The notes: generated by a model from the sequence alone, not told the origin. Shown: positions 8,281 through 15,758, counted from the stretch's first letter. The stretch is 46,917 bases of DNA from Butyrivibrio sp. VCD2006 (GCF_000423925.1 NZ_AUIX01000044.1:1-46917), one strand, 5' to 3'. A program made the numbers and translations.

Positions 8281-9210
8281 TCCGTAGGTCACCATGGGAC
8301 CATTCTTTATTATGCTAAGAGATGAGCACTGGTGGATCAGAACTCCGTCAGTATCGGCAATGGCTGTGTGAAGGGGCCTTCCAAAGTAATCCCTTATCTC
8401 ACCAAATTTATCACCTTTTGAAAATTTCTCTCCCACCTTTTTCTCCGGATACCAGCAGCCGGTGAATGGGGCATCGTCGCTGAATTCTCTGAGTTCTGTC
8501 TTGGGATATGTCTTGTACTCTCCTTCAATAAGACCAAGGAATTTCAAAATGTTCAGCACATCCTCTTTGTCTGCCTGTACCTCATCCTTTGGAAGCAGGC
8601 TTAACTGACCGCGCTCTATTAGAACACTGGGGATTCCGGCCATGGATGCTGTGTTGTAGGCGCCTTCGGTGGTACAGGTACTCTTTACGCAGTAGGAGGC
8701 GTTGACGCAGTCCACCATCTTTTTTGCAATATCACTGGCAGGAGAAGCTCCCACGTAGTATGCGTAGGGGATAAGAGTCTCGTATCCGTCTCCGCTATGC
8801 AGGTCAATGTAAGCATCAGCGTTTTTGATAAAAACATCAAACAGAAGGCTAGCCAGGCGATCCGCGGCTGAACCATCCTTGTCTCCCGGGAAGACTCTGT
8901 TGAGATTCTTGCCATCCTCATAAACAAGGGACATGGTTCTGTTTTCAAAACCTGACCTGTTGGCTAATGGGATGATGATAAGATTTCCTGAAAGGTCTTT
9001 GGGAGAAATCTCATTAGAGAGCTCAATAGCTGCCTGAATGCCGACATATTCCGCATTATGGATACCTGCTGTAACTAGTACGGTTTTGCCCGGCTTTTCT
9101 CCGCAGATGATGATGTGGGGAATGTGTATCTCAGTTCCGCCGACATGTATATGATCTTTTATCGTCTTGCCGGAGGTAAGTTCGTGTCCGGCTATATTTA
9201 TTTTCTCCAT
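8254..9210 (-). CDS. M14-family metal-dependent deacylase (succinylglutamate desuccinylase/aspartoacylase type)
   Basis: Predicted zinc enzyme of 318 residues that would hydrolyse an N-acyl amino acid or similar amide. The zinc ligands appear as GIHNAEYVG (His51, Glu54) and DLHSGDGYE (His138), with the Asn-Arg substrate region NRSGFENRTM and a C-terminal beta domain ending GVIQKQDAC. It faces the importer operon and ends in the shared terminator. Its promoter carries the same 19-bp element as the importer promoter, so it may process an imported or secreted amino-acid-like ligand. The minus-strand leader can also fold AACCT against AGGTT over its ribosome site. The substrate cannot be deduced. 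Confidence 0.82.
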   Translation of the reverse strand: MEKINIAGHELTSGKTIKDHIHVGGTEIHIPHIIICGEKPGKTVLVTAGIHNAEYVGIQAAIELSNEISPKDLSGNLIIIPLANRSGFENRTMSLVYEDGKNLNRVFPGDKDGSAADRLASLLFDVFIKNADAYIDLHSGDGYETLIPYAYYVGASPASDIAKKMVDCVNASYCVKSTCTTEGAYNTASMAGIPSVLIERGQLSLLPKDEVQADKEDVLNILKFLGLIEGEYKTYPKTELREFSDDAPFTGCWYPEKKVGEKFSKGDKFGEIRDYFGRPLHTAIADTDGVLIHQCSSLSIIKNGPMVTYGVIQKQDAC

Positions 9211-9263
9211 AGTTTTTAAACCTCACTTCAGAGCCAAGGTTATCATGTTAGGACCGGGACTTT

Positions 9264-9282
9264 CAAGCCCCCTGGGGGGTTA
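9264..9282 (-). promoter_or_regulatory. shared G/C near-palindrome, copy 2
   Basis: The reverse complement of these bases is identical over 19 bases to 1788-1806. It lies 54-72 bases before the M14-family start and directly after a -10-like TATGTA on the minus strand. The position relative to the gene matches copy 1, supporting a common operator at or just downstream of the transcription start. Confidence 0.65.
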
Positions 9283-9335
9283 CATAGCTCCCGCGTACAC
9301 AAAAAACCATAAACATCAGTACCATATCTAATGAA

Positions 9336-9376
9336 CCTCAGCCTTAGGACGCTTGCTAAGTGCTGAGGGTTTTTTG
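9336..9376 (+). terminator. orphan intrinsic terminator
   Basis: A 12-bp stem with one bulge (CCTCAGCCTTAG 9336-9347 with CTAAGTGCTGAGG 9356-9368) precedes GTTTTTTG. No plus-strand gene lies upstream, since the M14-family gene is on the other strand. It therefore ends either a short unannotated RNA starting in 9213-9330 or a relic of a lost gene. Confidence 0.65.
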
Positions 9377-9586
9377 TAGGAATTCGGTGTCAAAATTTAA
9401 AAATTTTGGCTCCGGTTTTCTGTTGTAGTAAAAATGCGGCATAGGGCAGTGTCAGATATACGTGTCATTAAGAAATAGCGCATACTCTGGAATTGCTTAA
9501 GAAAAACTCTTATAATCAAAGTTGCAGCTATGACAGTATCCTAAGCCTGCGTGAAGTGGGTCTTGATTATTTGCCGGATGATATAA
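9377..9586. other. intergenic stretch with a possible coding remnant
   Basis: Apart from a short palindrome (CAAAATTTAAAAATTTTG near 9390), this holds a plus-strand frame open from 9472 to a TGA at 9622 without a start codon (residues such as SLREVGLDYLPDDIKRP). It looks like a worn 3' fragment of a gene I cannot name. It overlaps the acetyltransferase tail in another frame. Confidence 0.35.
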
Positions 9587-9691
9587 AGAGGCCTGTTTCA
9601 GAAGACAACAAAGGATGTACCTGACTGTGCTGTTGTGGTTGGTAATCCTGCAAGAGCAGTAAAGATGCTGGATGCGGATAAGTTTGAGTAA
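9587..9691 (+). pseudogene. C-terminal remnant of a hexapeptide-repeat acetyltransferase
   Basis: The frame ending at TAA 9689-9691 reads KDVPDCAVVVGNPARAVKML followed by DADKFE. This is the characteristic exit of left-handed beta-helix acetyltransferases (VxGNPAR motif). A stop at 9584-9586 blocks extension upstream, so only about 34 residues of a roughly 200-residue enzyme survive. It has no start codon or ribosome site and lies 24 bases before the reductase gene. Confidence 0.7.
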
Positions 9692-9715
9692 ATACAAAAG
9701 AGAGGCGGAGGAGAC

Positions 9716-10858
9716 ATGGAGAATACTTTTGGCGAAAACACGAAGAAACTCGGTTTCGGAATGATGAGACTTCCGGAACTTGCTACATCTGGAAAGTTTG
9801 GAAATATCGACATTGAGCTTACAAAAAAGATGGTAGATTATTTTATATCCGAAGGCTTTACTTACTTTGATACAGCCTGGATGTATTGTGGGTTCAAAAG
9901 TGAGGATGCTGCCGGTGAAGCACTTGTAAGCAGACATAACAGAAACGAGTTTACTCTGGCTACCAAGCTCCACTCAGGATTCTTTAACAGTGAAGAAGAA
10001 AGAGAAAAAGTATTTAATACCCAACTTGAAAAAACAAGGGTAGATTATTTTGACTACTACCTTCTTCATGACCTCGGGGAAGATCATTACAAAAAGTATC
10101 AGAAATTCGGTTGCTTTGAGTGGCTGGCGGATAAGAAGAAAGCTGGATATGTCAGACATATGGGCTTTTCATATCATGACAGGGCTGACCTTTTAGATAG
10201 AATACTTACTGAGCATCCGGAAGTTGAATTTGTTCAGCTCCAGCTTAATTATCTTGATTGGGATAGCGAGGTAATACAGTCAAGAAAATGTTATGAAGTG
10301 TGCGAAAAACATGGTAAGCCTGTGATCGTCATGGAGCCTGTCAAAGGCGGAACTTTGTCCAACGTTGTTCCTGAGGTTGAAAAGCTGTTTAAGGACTATG
10401 CGCCTGATATGTCGGTCGCATCCTGGGCTATCAGATTTGCGGCAAGTCAGCCAAATGTAAAAATGGTGCTGTCTGGCATGGGAAATATGGACATGCTGAC
10501 GGACAATACAGGATATATGAAGAATTTTACTCCACTTAACGATGAAGAGATGGAGATAATAAAGAAGGCAACCGATGTGATTAATTCGAGTATTGCCATA
10601 CCATGTACAGGGTGTGCGTACTGTGTGGATGGATGTCCGAAAAACATTCCGATACCAAAATACTTTTCTGTTTATAATGCAGAGATGCAGGAATATGAAG
10701 GAAAACCATTTACTCCTCAGGGCGAGTACTATGCCAGACTTACCCAGGTCTATGGCAAGCCGGGTGACTGCATAGGATGTGGAAAGTGCGAGAGAATCTG
10801 TCCTCAGCATCTGCCGATAAGAAACAATCTTAAACTGGTTGCTTCGCAATTTGAGTGA
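9716..10858 (+). CDS. aldo/keto reductase with C-terminal ferredoxin-type 4Fe-4S motifs
   Basis: Cytoplasmic NAD(P)H-type oxidoreductase of 380 residues. The TIM-barrel part starts [11 protein letters not shown] and includes [10 protein letters not shown] (catalytic Asp/Tyr region), ATKLHSGFF and [12 protein letters not shown]. Two cysteine motifs follow at about residues 296-307 ([12 protein letters not shown]) and 351-362 ([12 protein letters not shown]), enough for two 4Fe-4S clusters. This layout is common in anaerobic Clostridia, where electrons may pass between the cluster and the barrel. The start has GGCGGAGGAG just upstream. It appears to be a single-gene unit. The substrate is unknown. 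Confidence 0.92.
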   Translation: MENTFGENTKKLGFGMMRLPELATSGKFGNIDIELTKKMVDYFISEGFTYFDTAWMYCGFKSEDAAGEALVSRHNRNEFTLATKLHSGFFNSEEEREKVFNTQLEKTRVDYFDYYLLHDLGEDHYKKYQKFGCFEWLADKKKAGYVRHMGFSYHDRADLLDRILTEHPEVEFVQLQLNYLDWDSEVIQSRKCYEVCEKHGKPVIVMEPVKGGTLSNVVPEVEKLFKDYAPDMSVASWAIRFAASQPNVKMVLSGMGNMDMLTDNTGYMKNFTPLNDEEMEIIKKATDVINSSIAIPCTGCAYCVDGCPKNIPIPKYFSVYNAEMQEYEGKPFTPQGEYYARLTQVYGKPGDCIGCGKCERICPQHLPIRNNLKLVASQFE

Positions 10859-10930
10859 TATTACAAATGTAATCACCAGTTAATCAATAGAACGATAAAT
10901 AGAAATATAAGTTAAAGTTGGCGCACATCA

Positions 10931-11494
10931 TTAGATTAACGAGGAGGACAGAGAAATGAGCAGAACAAACTTTGGAGCAAAGCCACTTATGTACCCACAG
11001 CCGGTACTTATTATCGGAACATATGATGAGAACGGTGTTCCCAATGCAATGAATGCTGCCTGGGGAATCACAACAGATTTTAAAGAGATACTCTGATTAA
11101 CCGTAACAAGTGTAAATGGTGTTTGGATAAGATTATCAGAAACAACAGATGGATTTCCTGATGAGCTTGTTATGGCACTTCCGAATGGCATAATCACATC
11201 ATATCCCGGGTTATCAAGGGCATCCTTAAGATTTTTCTCTTCCAGGACTCTGAAAACAGCTATATATCCAGCCTCTTTTGCTGCCGCCGTCATAAGATCT
11301 GCACCTATTCCGGTAATTATCCCTGCGTCCTCGTCAAAGTAAAACATAGGGCAACGATCTGTAGGTACTCCAACAATGAGATATTCATCTGATTCTGCAT
11401 TAGAAACAATGCTGCTTATGACCACGCAGCACAGAATAGCCAGCATACATAATGAAGTTATTATTCTTTTACGGAGAGCGCCTTTCCCTATCAA
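10931..11494 (-). pseudogene. truncated extracellular solute-binding protein (family 3 type)
   Basis: The minus-strand frame starts at a TTG (11494) with AAGGTG upstream. It encodes a signal peptide (KRIITSLCMLAILCCVVIS) and then VGVPTDRCPMFYFDEDAGIITGIGADLM in outline, the opening of a family 3 amino-acid-binding domain. Recognisable homology stops near [10 protein letters not shown] (about 11097). The rest of the 187-residue frame merely reads antisense through the flavin reductase fragment. About one third of a normal domain remains. A TATAAT lies near 11565 on the minus strand, so it may still be transcribed. Confidence 0.7.
10956..11096 (+). pseudogene. N-terminal fragment of a flavin reductase family protein
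   Basis: With a strong ribosome site (GAGGAGG), the ATG at 10956 opens [20 protein letters not shown] and [12 protein letters not shown], the classic head of a DIM6/NTAB flavin reductase (about 190 residues). After [14 protein letters not shown] the frame stops at TGA 11094-11096. Only 46 residues remain, and the homology ends where the antisense binding-protein fragment begins, pointing to a rearrangement junction near 11090-11098. FMN-binding residues from the rest of the barrel are missing, so no activity is expected. Confidence 0.8.
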
Positions 11495-11625
11495 AGCAGC
11501 ACCTTTCTATTGGTTCTGAGTAGACTGATTTTTATTTCAATTGGATATAGAACCACACTATAATTATATCAAAAAACTTGTAAAATACCGATAAATATAT
11601 GATTATATAAAGATAAAGTTTACAG

Positions 11626-11670
11626 CATTTATCCAAACAAAGCCTCCGGTTGTCATACCGAAGGCTTTTA
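11626..11670 (-). terminator. intrinsic terminator of the zinc-ribbon gene
   Basis: On the minus strand AGCCTTCGGT (666-657 of 11,xxx) pairs with ACCGGAGGCT over 10 bp with one G-U, loop ATGACA, followed by TTGTTT. It lies directly after the stop of the zinc-ribbon gene. Confidence 0.7.
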
Positions 11671-11693
11671 AATCTCTTTATCATCTATCTGTT

Positions 11694-12071
11694 TTAAAAC
11701 CTCGTTCCGCACTTAGGACAAAAGTCAAAGTCCTCTGTTGTCTCATATCCACACTGTCTGCATCTCTTATAACCGGTCGTAAATCCTCTTCCGCCGCTTA
11801 CCTGTGTCAGATGACTTGGCAGGATCTCAACCTCTTCACCTCTTGCGATCATCTTACCAATCTCAGAATCAAGCTCATAAACAGTTCCACAGCAGCTGGT
11901 CTGCACGTAGTAATGCCTGTTCCACTTGAAGGTCGGTATAAAGAAAAGAGACAGCACCGTATATGTCATGAACACGTTGAAGCGCCCATATTTTCCACAG
12001 ATTGCGCAGGTAATCAGCTGATTGAAATCAAAGTCCTTCCTGCCATCTGTTATTCCCATGATAAAAAACAT
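11694..12071 (-). CDS. zinc-ribbon protein of unknown function
   Basis: The 125-residue product has CAICGKYGR near residue 22, SCCGTVY in the middle and a C-terminal double CxxC ribbon, CRQCGYETTEDFDFCPKCG. A single hydrophobic stretch (FMTYTVLSLFFIPTF) could be a membrane or buried segment. It starts at 12071 with GAGGAAG upstream. It follows the DUF1643-like remnant by 19 bases on the same strand, so it was probably the second gene of that operon. It is the only gene in this decayed stretch that looks intact. Zinc binding is a family inference; the role is unknown. Confidence 0.7.
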   Translation of the reverse strand: MFFIMGITDGRKDFDFNQLITCAICGKYGRFNVFMTYTVLSLFFIPTFKWNRHYYVQTSCCGTVYELDSEIGKMIARGEEVEILPSHLTQVSGGRGFTTGYKRCRQCGYETTEDFDFCPKCGTRF

Positions 12072-12090
12072 CTACTTCCTCGCTCCGTTC

Positions 12091-12357
12091 TTAGTAATGT
12101 ACTCTCACAACCCTTGCCCCAAATGGTAAAAGAGAGTCTCTTTTCAAATACAACGGATGTCTGGGATTCCCCCATCTGGTTGTAGTTCCAAGGTGGTACC
12201 ACTCAGCCTCTTTTATAATGTCCTGAATATCATAAAGTGTGTTGCCAAGATAATCCCTTGAATCAATTAGATCACCCCAAGCAGCCCAGACCTTATCAAT
12301 GAAGTAAGATTTCTGAAGAGCATCCAGAACCTTGAGATTCTTCTCGATAAGTTTTTT
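12091..12357 (-). pseudogene. C-terminal remnant of a DUF1643-like protein
   Basis: A minus-strand frame ending at TAA (12091-12093) reads KVWAAWGDLIDSRDYLG, then a long helix, then EWYHLGTTTRWGNPRHPLYL. The GxPRHPLYL-type ending resembles DUF1643 proteins of mobile elements. About 88 residues remain; upstream of residue LIEKNLKVL the frame merges into antisense of the PARG remnant. No start codon or ribosome site is present. Family assignment is tentative; the truncation is clear. Confidence 0.55.
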
Positions 12358-12360
12358 GTC

Positions 12361-12531
12361 CGCCTTGGATGTGGAGCATTTCAGAATAAACCAGATATTG
12401 TTGCCAAAGCTGCATCAAATGTGATAGGCGACTTCCTACACCTGTTCAAAAATATAGAGTTCGCCGTATATTGCAGTCCAAGAGATAGCCGAAATTATGA
12501 AGTGTTTAAGAGGTTATTAGCTAACAGATAG
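12361..12531 (+). pseudogene. C-terminal remnant of a TIGR02452-type poly(ADP-ribose) glycohydrolase
   Basis: The plus-strand frame reads GCGAFQNKPDIVAKAASNVI followed by FKNIEFAVYCSPRDSRNYEVF and stops at TAG 12529-12531. It is clearly homologous to the last fifth of the intact protein at 43825-44676 (GCGAFQNKPEVVALAAKNVI, FKNIEFAVYCSPNDDRNYKVF). The catalytic macrodomain GGG loop is absent. It joins the DUF1643-like remnant tail to tail at about 12358-12360. Confidence 0.85.
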
Positions 12532-12542
12532 GAATAGGGATA

Positions 12543-12782
12543 ATGAAATTTGGCGATTTAAGGCAAATGATAGATAGAACAGCAAGGATACAGATTTGTG
12601 ATCACGTCTCTGGAGATTATATGGATTACAGATTTGTTGAGGATGTCCCACATGAAAATGATAGCAGGACGGTCTTTGGTATTGGGCTTGTGAGAAGCGA
12701 ATACAGAGAAGAGGGAGTGTTAAGCTATGGGCGAAATTGCTATGCAATAGAGATAAGACTATTGGAACCAAAACAATTCTGA
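12543..12782 (+). CDS. small unknown protein after the PARG remnant
   Basis: The 79-residue product begins MKFGDLRQMIDRTARIQICD and has an acidic middle (DVPHENDSR). Its start lies 12 bases after the PARG remnant stop, with AGGAATAGGGAT as a weak ribosome site, suggesting it was once translated with that gene. Similar short proteins starting MKFGD occur in integrative elements as far as I recall, but I cannot name a family. No terminator follows before the CATTAAAA array. Confidence 0.5.
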   Translation: MKFGDLRQMIDRTARIQICDHVSGDYMDYRFVEDVPHENDSRTVFGIGLVRSEYREEGVLSYGRNCYAIEIRLLEPKQF

Positions 12783-12851
12783 GTAGCAAGGTATTAGAAT
12801 ATGAGGCAAACCACTTATTTTTCAATATTTTCTCACATAATCGTATCTCAC

Positions 12852-12977
12852 CATTATCTTACATTAAAAACATATAAAAATGCATTAAAACCTTTAAAAA
12901 CCATTAAAATACATTAAAATCCATTAAATATACAATAAAGTCATTAAAAGCCTTTAAAAAGTGATATAATACCATTA
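12852..12977. repeat. helically phased CATTAAAA-type direct repeats
   Basis: CATTA or close variants (CATATAAAA, CTTTAAAAA, CAATAAAG) begin at 12852, 12862, 12871, 12883, 12892, 12902, 12912, 12922, 12933, 12942, 12952 and 12973. The mean step is about 10 bases, one helical turn, so all copies face the same side of the DNA. The array covers the promoter of the AAA ATPase gene. It resembles operator or centromere-like arrays read by small DNA-binding proteins. Confidence 0.75.
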
Positions 12978-12994
12978 ACAGGAGGTATCACTTT
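12958..12994 (+). promoter_or_regulatory. promoter and 9-bp inverted repeat before the AAA ATPase
   Basis: AAAGTGATA (12958-12966) and TATCACTTT (12986-12994) are perfect inverted arms around 19 bases that hold the TATAAT -10 box (12965-12970, overlapping the left arm) and AGGAGG (12980-12985). The ATG follows at 12996. A dimeric repressor bound here would block both promoter and start region. Confidence 0.65.
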
Positions 12995-12995
12995 C

Positions 12996-14162
12996 ATGAA
13001 CAAATCAGCTGAAATTTTTAAGCCAGGGGCATTACCTGTGACTACTTATATTTCCAGAGAAGCTGCGCTAGGTTTTACTTATGAGGAGAGACTTGAGCAG
13101 GCGTTAAATATGTCTGGGTATATAACACTTATTTCCGGTCCATCCAAAATAGGAAAAACGGTACTGTGTGAAAGAGTTGTGGGAATCGACAACCTTGTAG
13201 AAGTATTGGGTTCAGACTTTTTGAATAAAGAAAATGTATGGAAGACAATCGGTGCAAAGGCAGGGATGCCTTTATCGGGAATGGTTACTACAGGAAATAC
13301 TGATAATTCTATATCTGAGGAGTACATTGTAACACGAGAAAATGTTATAGCTTATTATCAGGAGCATGAACTTGTGCTGCTTATTGATGATTTTCATTAC
13401 GCAAGCGAAGAAATACAGCGATTTTTATCGCAACAGCTGAAAGATGCTATCAGGAAAGGACTAAAGGTAATAATATCTTCGCTTCCTCACAGATGTGACG
13501 ATGCAATTAGAACCAATCCTGATCTGCAGGGACGTATAAGTATAATCGATATTAAGCCCTGGTCTAAGGATGAACTGAGACAGATTCCAAGAAAAGGATT
13601 TGCGCAGCTTGGAATACATGTTGATGATAAGTATATTGAAAGCTTAGTCGGCGAGAGCCTTGCATCACCTCAATTGATGCAATTGTTATGCCTGAATCTG
13701 TGTGTGCTTATAAAGGCAGATTCTGGTAATGCAGTTGATGTTAGCGAAGAGATTATAAAAAAAGCTTATAAGTTTTCAACTTTGAACCTGGACTTTAAAA
13801 ATGTCACTGCTGTTATCAGTAATGGAAAGACAAAACGTGGTAGAGAACGAAAAAAATATTGTACAAGTAAGGGAGAGTTGGATTTATATTCGCTTATACT
13901 TGAAGCTATTGCTCAGGATCCGCCAATAGAGGAGATTGGATTCGATGACCTGTTGACGAGAATCAATAAAACAATTGTTGGAGATGATAAGGTTACACCT
14001 AAATCATTAAAAGAATATCTGGGCAACATACAGGAAGTCCTAAACGATAAAAACAGAACTTTTGAGGTTCTTGAGTGGAGAGATAACGTACTGTATGTTA
14101 TAGAAGCATTATTCTTATTCTATTTACGTTGGGGGCGCAATGAACAGGGAACAGAGTATTGA
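12996..14162 (+). CDS. AAA ATPase of a two-gene ATPase/nuclease system
   Basis: Predicted ATP-driven regulator of 388 residues. Walker A is GPSKIGKT (48-55) and Walker B is ELVLLIDDFHYA (about 125-136), followed by arginine-rich motifs and a helical C-terminal half (KTKRGRERKKYC near residue 285). The fold resembles TniB/TnsC-like or ORC-like AAA proteins. It overlaps the nuclease gene by 23 bases, so the two are translationally coupled and probably form one complex. AGGAGG sits 10 bases before the ATG. Such pairs are plausible anti-phage or anti-plasmid systems, but I know no exact match. Confidence 0.75.
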   Translation: MNKSAEIFKPGALPVTTYISREAALGFTYEERLEQALNMSGYITLISGPSKIGKTVLCERVVGIDNLVEVLGSDFLNKENVWKTIGAKAGMPLSGMVTTGNTDNSISEEYIVTRENVIAYYQEHELVLLIDDFHYASEEIQRFLSQQLKDAIRKGLKVIISSLPHRCDDAIRTNPDLQGRISIIDIKPWSKDELRQIPRKGFAQLGIHVDDKYIESLVGESLASPQLMQLLCLNLCVLIKADSGNAVDVSEEIIKKAYKFSTLNLDFKNVTAVISNGKTKRGRERKKYCTSKGELDLYSLILEAIAQDPPIEEIGFDDLLTRINKTIVGDDKVTPKSLKEYLGNIQEVLNDKNRTFEVLEWRDNVLYVIEALFLFYLRWGRNEQGTEY

Positions 14163-14862
14163 GTTTATTCAGGCTATAGAAGACACTAAAGCGTTAGAAA
14201 GAGCAATTTTAGATATCATAGATGAATTGAAATCAGAGGGCTCCAAAGAAATCGCTGATGGCTTAGAGCAGCTTATACCGATATCAAATAATAGATTTTC
14301 TGTAATTGGCCAGAAGGAACTATTACAGGAATCCAAAAGAAGAGCTATCAGCATACTTAAGAGTGAACCCCAATTTAATCACGTCAGCGAGAAAGAAGCA
14401 TGTTGCATCGTTGAGAGAGTATTAGGAAATGTGCAGCTTTATCTGCAGGATATGTTTAAGCGACAGCCACATACTAAATGTACTGACAGTATTTTGAGTA
14501 TGCAAAAGTGTTTTGATATTGGTAATGAATATGATCTGCAACATATAGTATATGCTCTGCTAAGAGCAGTGTTTCCGCTTGCCAGAATAGAAGAGTATCA
14601 GGATGCAGGAGCGTGTGCTGTTAGAAAAGACATATGTATTGATGAGTTTGACATTGCGATAGAGTTAAAATGTACAAGAGATAGCCTTTCCGCTAAAAAG
14701 CTTTCAGAGGAAGTAGCATCTGACATTGTTCACTATGATAATAAAAGCATTTTCTTTTTAATATATGATAAAGCCAGAATAATAGACAATATCGATGTAT
14801 TTAGGGATACCTATGAGAAAACTGACATGAGTAAAAACGTGAAGGTGTTTGTGATGCTATAG
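14140..14862 (+). CDS. PD-(D/E)XK nuclease-like partner protein
   Basis: Likely DNA endonuclease of 240 residues. After a helical N-terminal half comes a domain with NEYDLQHIVYALLRAVFP (about 129-146), a candidate acidic residue in VRKDICIDEF (Asp164), and IAIELKCTR (Glu175-x-Lys177, Arg180), then VASDIVHYD and FFLIYD. The order of these blocks matches the restriction-like domain family that includes DpnII/MboI-type C-terminal domains. It has no DNA-recognition domain of its own, so targeting probably comes from the ATPase encoded upstream. A terminator lies about 130 bases downstream. Confidence 0.7.
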   Translation: MNREQSIEFIQAIEDTKALERAILDIIDELKSEGSKEIADGLEQLIPISNNRFSVIGQKELLQESKRRAISILKSEPQFNHVSEKEACCIVERVLGNVQLYLQDMFKRQPHTKCTDSILSMQKCFDIGNEYDLQHIVYALLRAVFPLARIEEYQDAGACAVRKDICIDEFDIAIELKCTRDSLSAKKLSEEVASDIVHYDNKSIFFLIYDKARIIDNIDVFRDTYEKTDMSKNVKVFVML

Positions 14863-15181
14863 AAACCGATAAACATTCCTCGGCATCTTTTTTTGCCAAG
14901 GGAATTGCACAAATAGCTAGTATGGATGTTTTTAAATACAAAAAATAATAGTTAGCTGTCTGGCTGAGATGGATGAAATATAGTCGTAATACTGAGCATC
15001 AGCTCATGAGTGCGCTGCACTTGTGGCTGGTGCTTTTTCTTTTGTTCGAAATTATCGAACCTAAAGTTCTATTTCTAAGAGAACGTATTATTCCGTCACG
15101 TTCCGTAGAATTACATATGTAAGCAAGAGGTACAGCTTAGCCGGCTAACCTGACCTCCGGGTTTCAAACAGGAGGTGCGAT
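14863..15181. other. intergenic stretch before the integration module
   Basis: It holds the terminator at 14995-15038, a weaker T-loop hairpin around 14879-14901 (CGGCA with TGCC), and an A/T-rich leader. The leader includes CGAAATTATCG and CACGTTCCGTAG-type inverted pieces and ends with ACAGGAGGTGCGAT, a perfect ribosome site for the sigma-like gene. I see no coding frame in it. Confidence 0.5.
14995..15038 (+). terminator. intrinsic terminator after the ATPase/nuclease pair
   Basis: AGCATCAGC (14995-15003) pairs with GCTGGTGCT (15026-15034), with an inner AGTGC/GCACT stem, followed by TTTTTCTTTT. A near-identical stem sequence recurs at 34799-34818. Confidence 0.75.
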
Positions 15182-15745
15182 ATGTGTATTACAGAAGATG
15201 AACTTGTTGATGCTTATGGGAGCAGCAACGCAGAGGAAAGATTCGATCTCATTTATGAGAACTATTCAGTTTTCCCGCAGCTTGTGGATTGCTTTGAAAT
15301 CGGTCTGTTCAATACAATCCTTAATGAGAAGGAATACAACAGAAGAGCAAAGAACAGTGCTGATCTTGGAGTGAGGGTCCAGACAAGTAACAAGAGTGAT
15401 CCTACAGCAAAAATGGCTGTTGAAAGAGTCATGATCCGTGAGGCAATAGAAAGATGTGATACGGATGGTGGGATTCTCAAGGATACAGATAATCCTGAAA
15501 AGCACAAAAAGGATATATGGACGATAGCCATGATGCGAAGGGAATATGAAGTATTTGATTCCTTCCTGAATGCACTCACAGGTGAGGAATACATCATTAC
15601 TTACAAATACATTCACAAGGATTTATCTGTAGCCAAGATCAGTGAAGAGATAAACAGAACTGAAAAGACAATTCGCAACAGATTGTGTGAGACAAGGAAA
15701 ACATTAGGAAGAAGGATCATCCCTTTCTTCAGGGAAGCAATATAA
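15182..15745 (+). CDS. sigma-70 region 4-like regulator of an integrative element
   Basis: The 187-residue protein has a C-terminal helix-turn-helix (DLSVAKISEEINRTEKTIRN, then RLCETRKTLGRRI). The N-terminal part is acidic and lacks a canonical region 2. Proteins of this layout precede excisionase and integrase genes in Tn916/Tn5801-like elements and probably control their transcription. The start has ACAGGAGGTGCG directly upstream. The next gene begins 13 bases downstream. Confidence 0.65.
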   Translation: MCITEDELVDAYGSSNAEERFDLIYENYSVFPQLVDCFEIGLFNTILNEKEYNRRAKNSADLGVRVQTSNKSDPTAKMAVERVMIREAIERCDTDGGILKDTDNPEKHKKDIWTIAMMRREYEVFDSFLNALTGEEYIITYKYIHKDLSVAKISEEINRTEKTIRNRLCETRKTLGRRIIPFFREAI

Positions 15746-15758
15746 GGAGGCTAAGGCA

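Noticed and set aside
9389..9407. Palindrome CAAAATTTAAAAATTTTG as operator or terminator
   Set aside because: It is pure A/T with no T-run context, has no gene start nearby and occurs once; likely chance in A/T-rich DNA.
9716..10876. Long minus-strand frames of 60-198 codons opposite the aldo/keto reductase
   Set aside because: Low-complexity, cysteine- and histidine-rich translations with no ribosome sites; antisense shadows of a strong gene.
12517..12825. Minus-strand frame of 102 codons opposite the 79-residue gene
   Set aside because: Composition is leucine/serine-rich without motif and it has no ribosome site; the plus-strand frame has a better start and context.
12852..12977. CATTAAAA array as plasmid origin iterons
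   Set aside because: No replication initiator, DnaA box cluster or partition pair is nearby, and the array overlaps a promoter; an operator is the simpler reading.
12852..12977. CATTAAAA array as a CRISPR
   Set aside because: Repeats are 8 bases with no unique spacers of 25-40 bases and no cas genes in the window.
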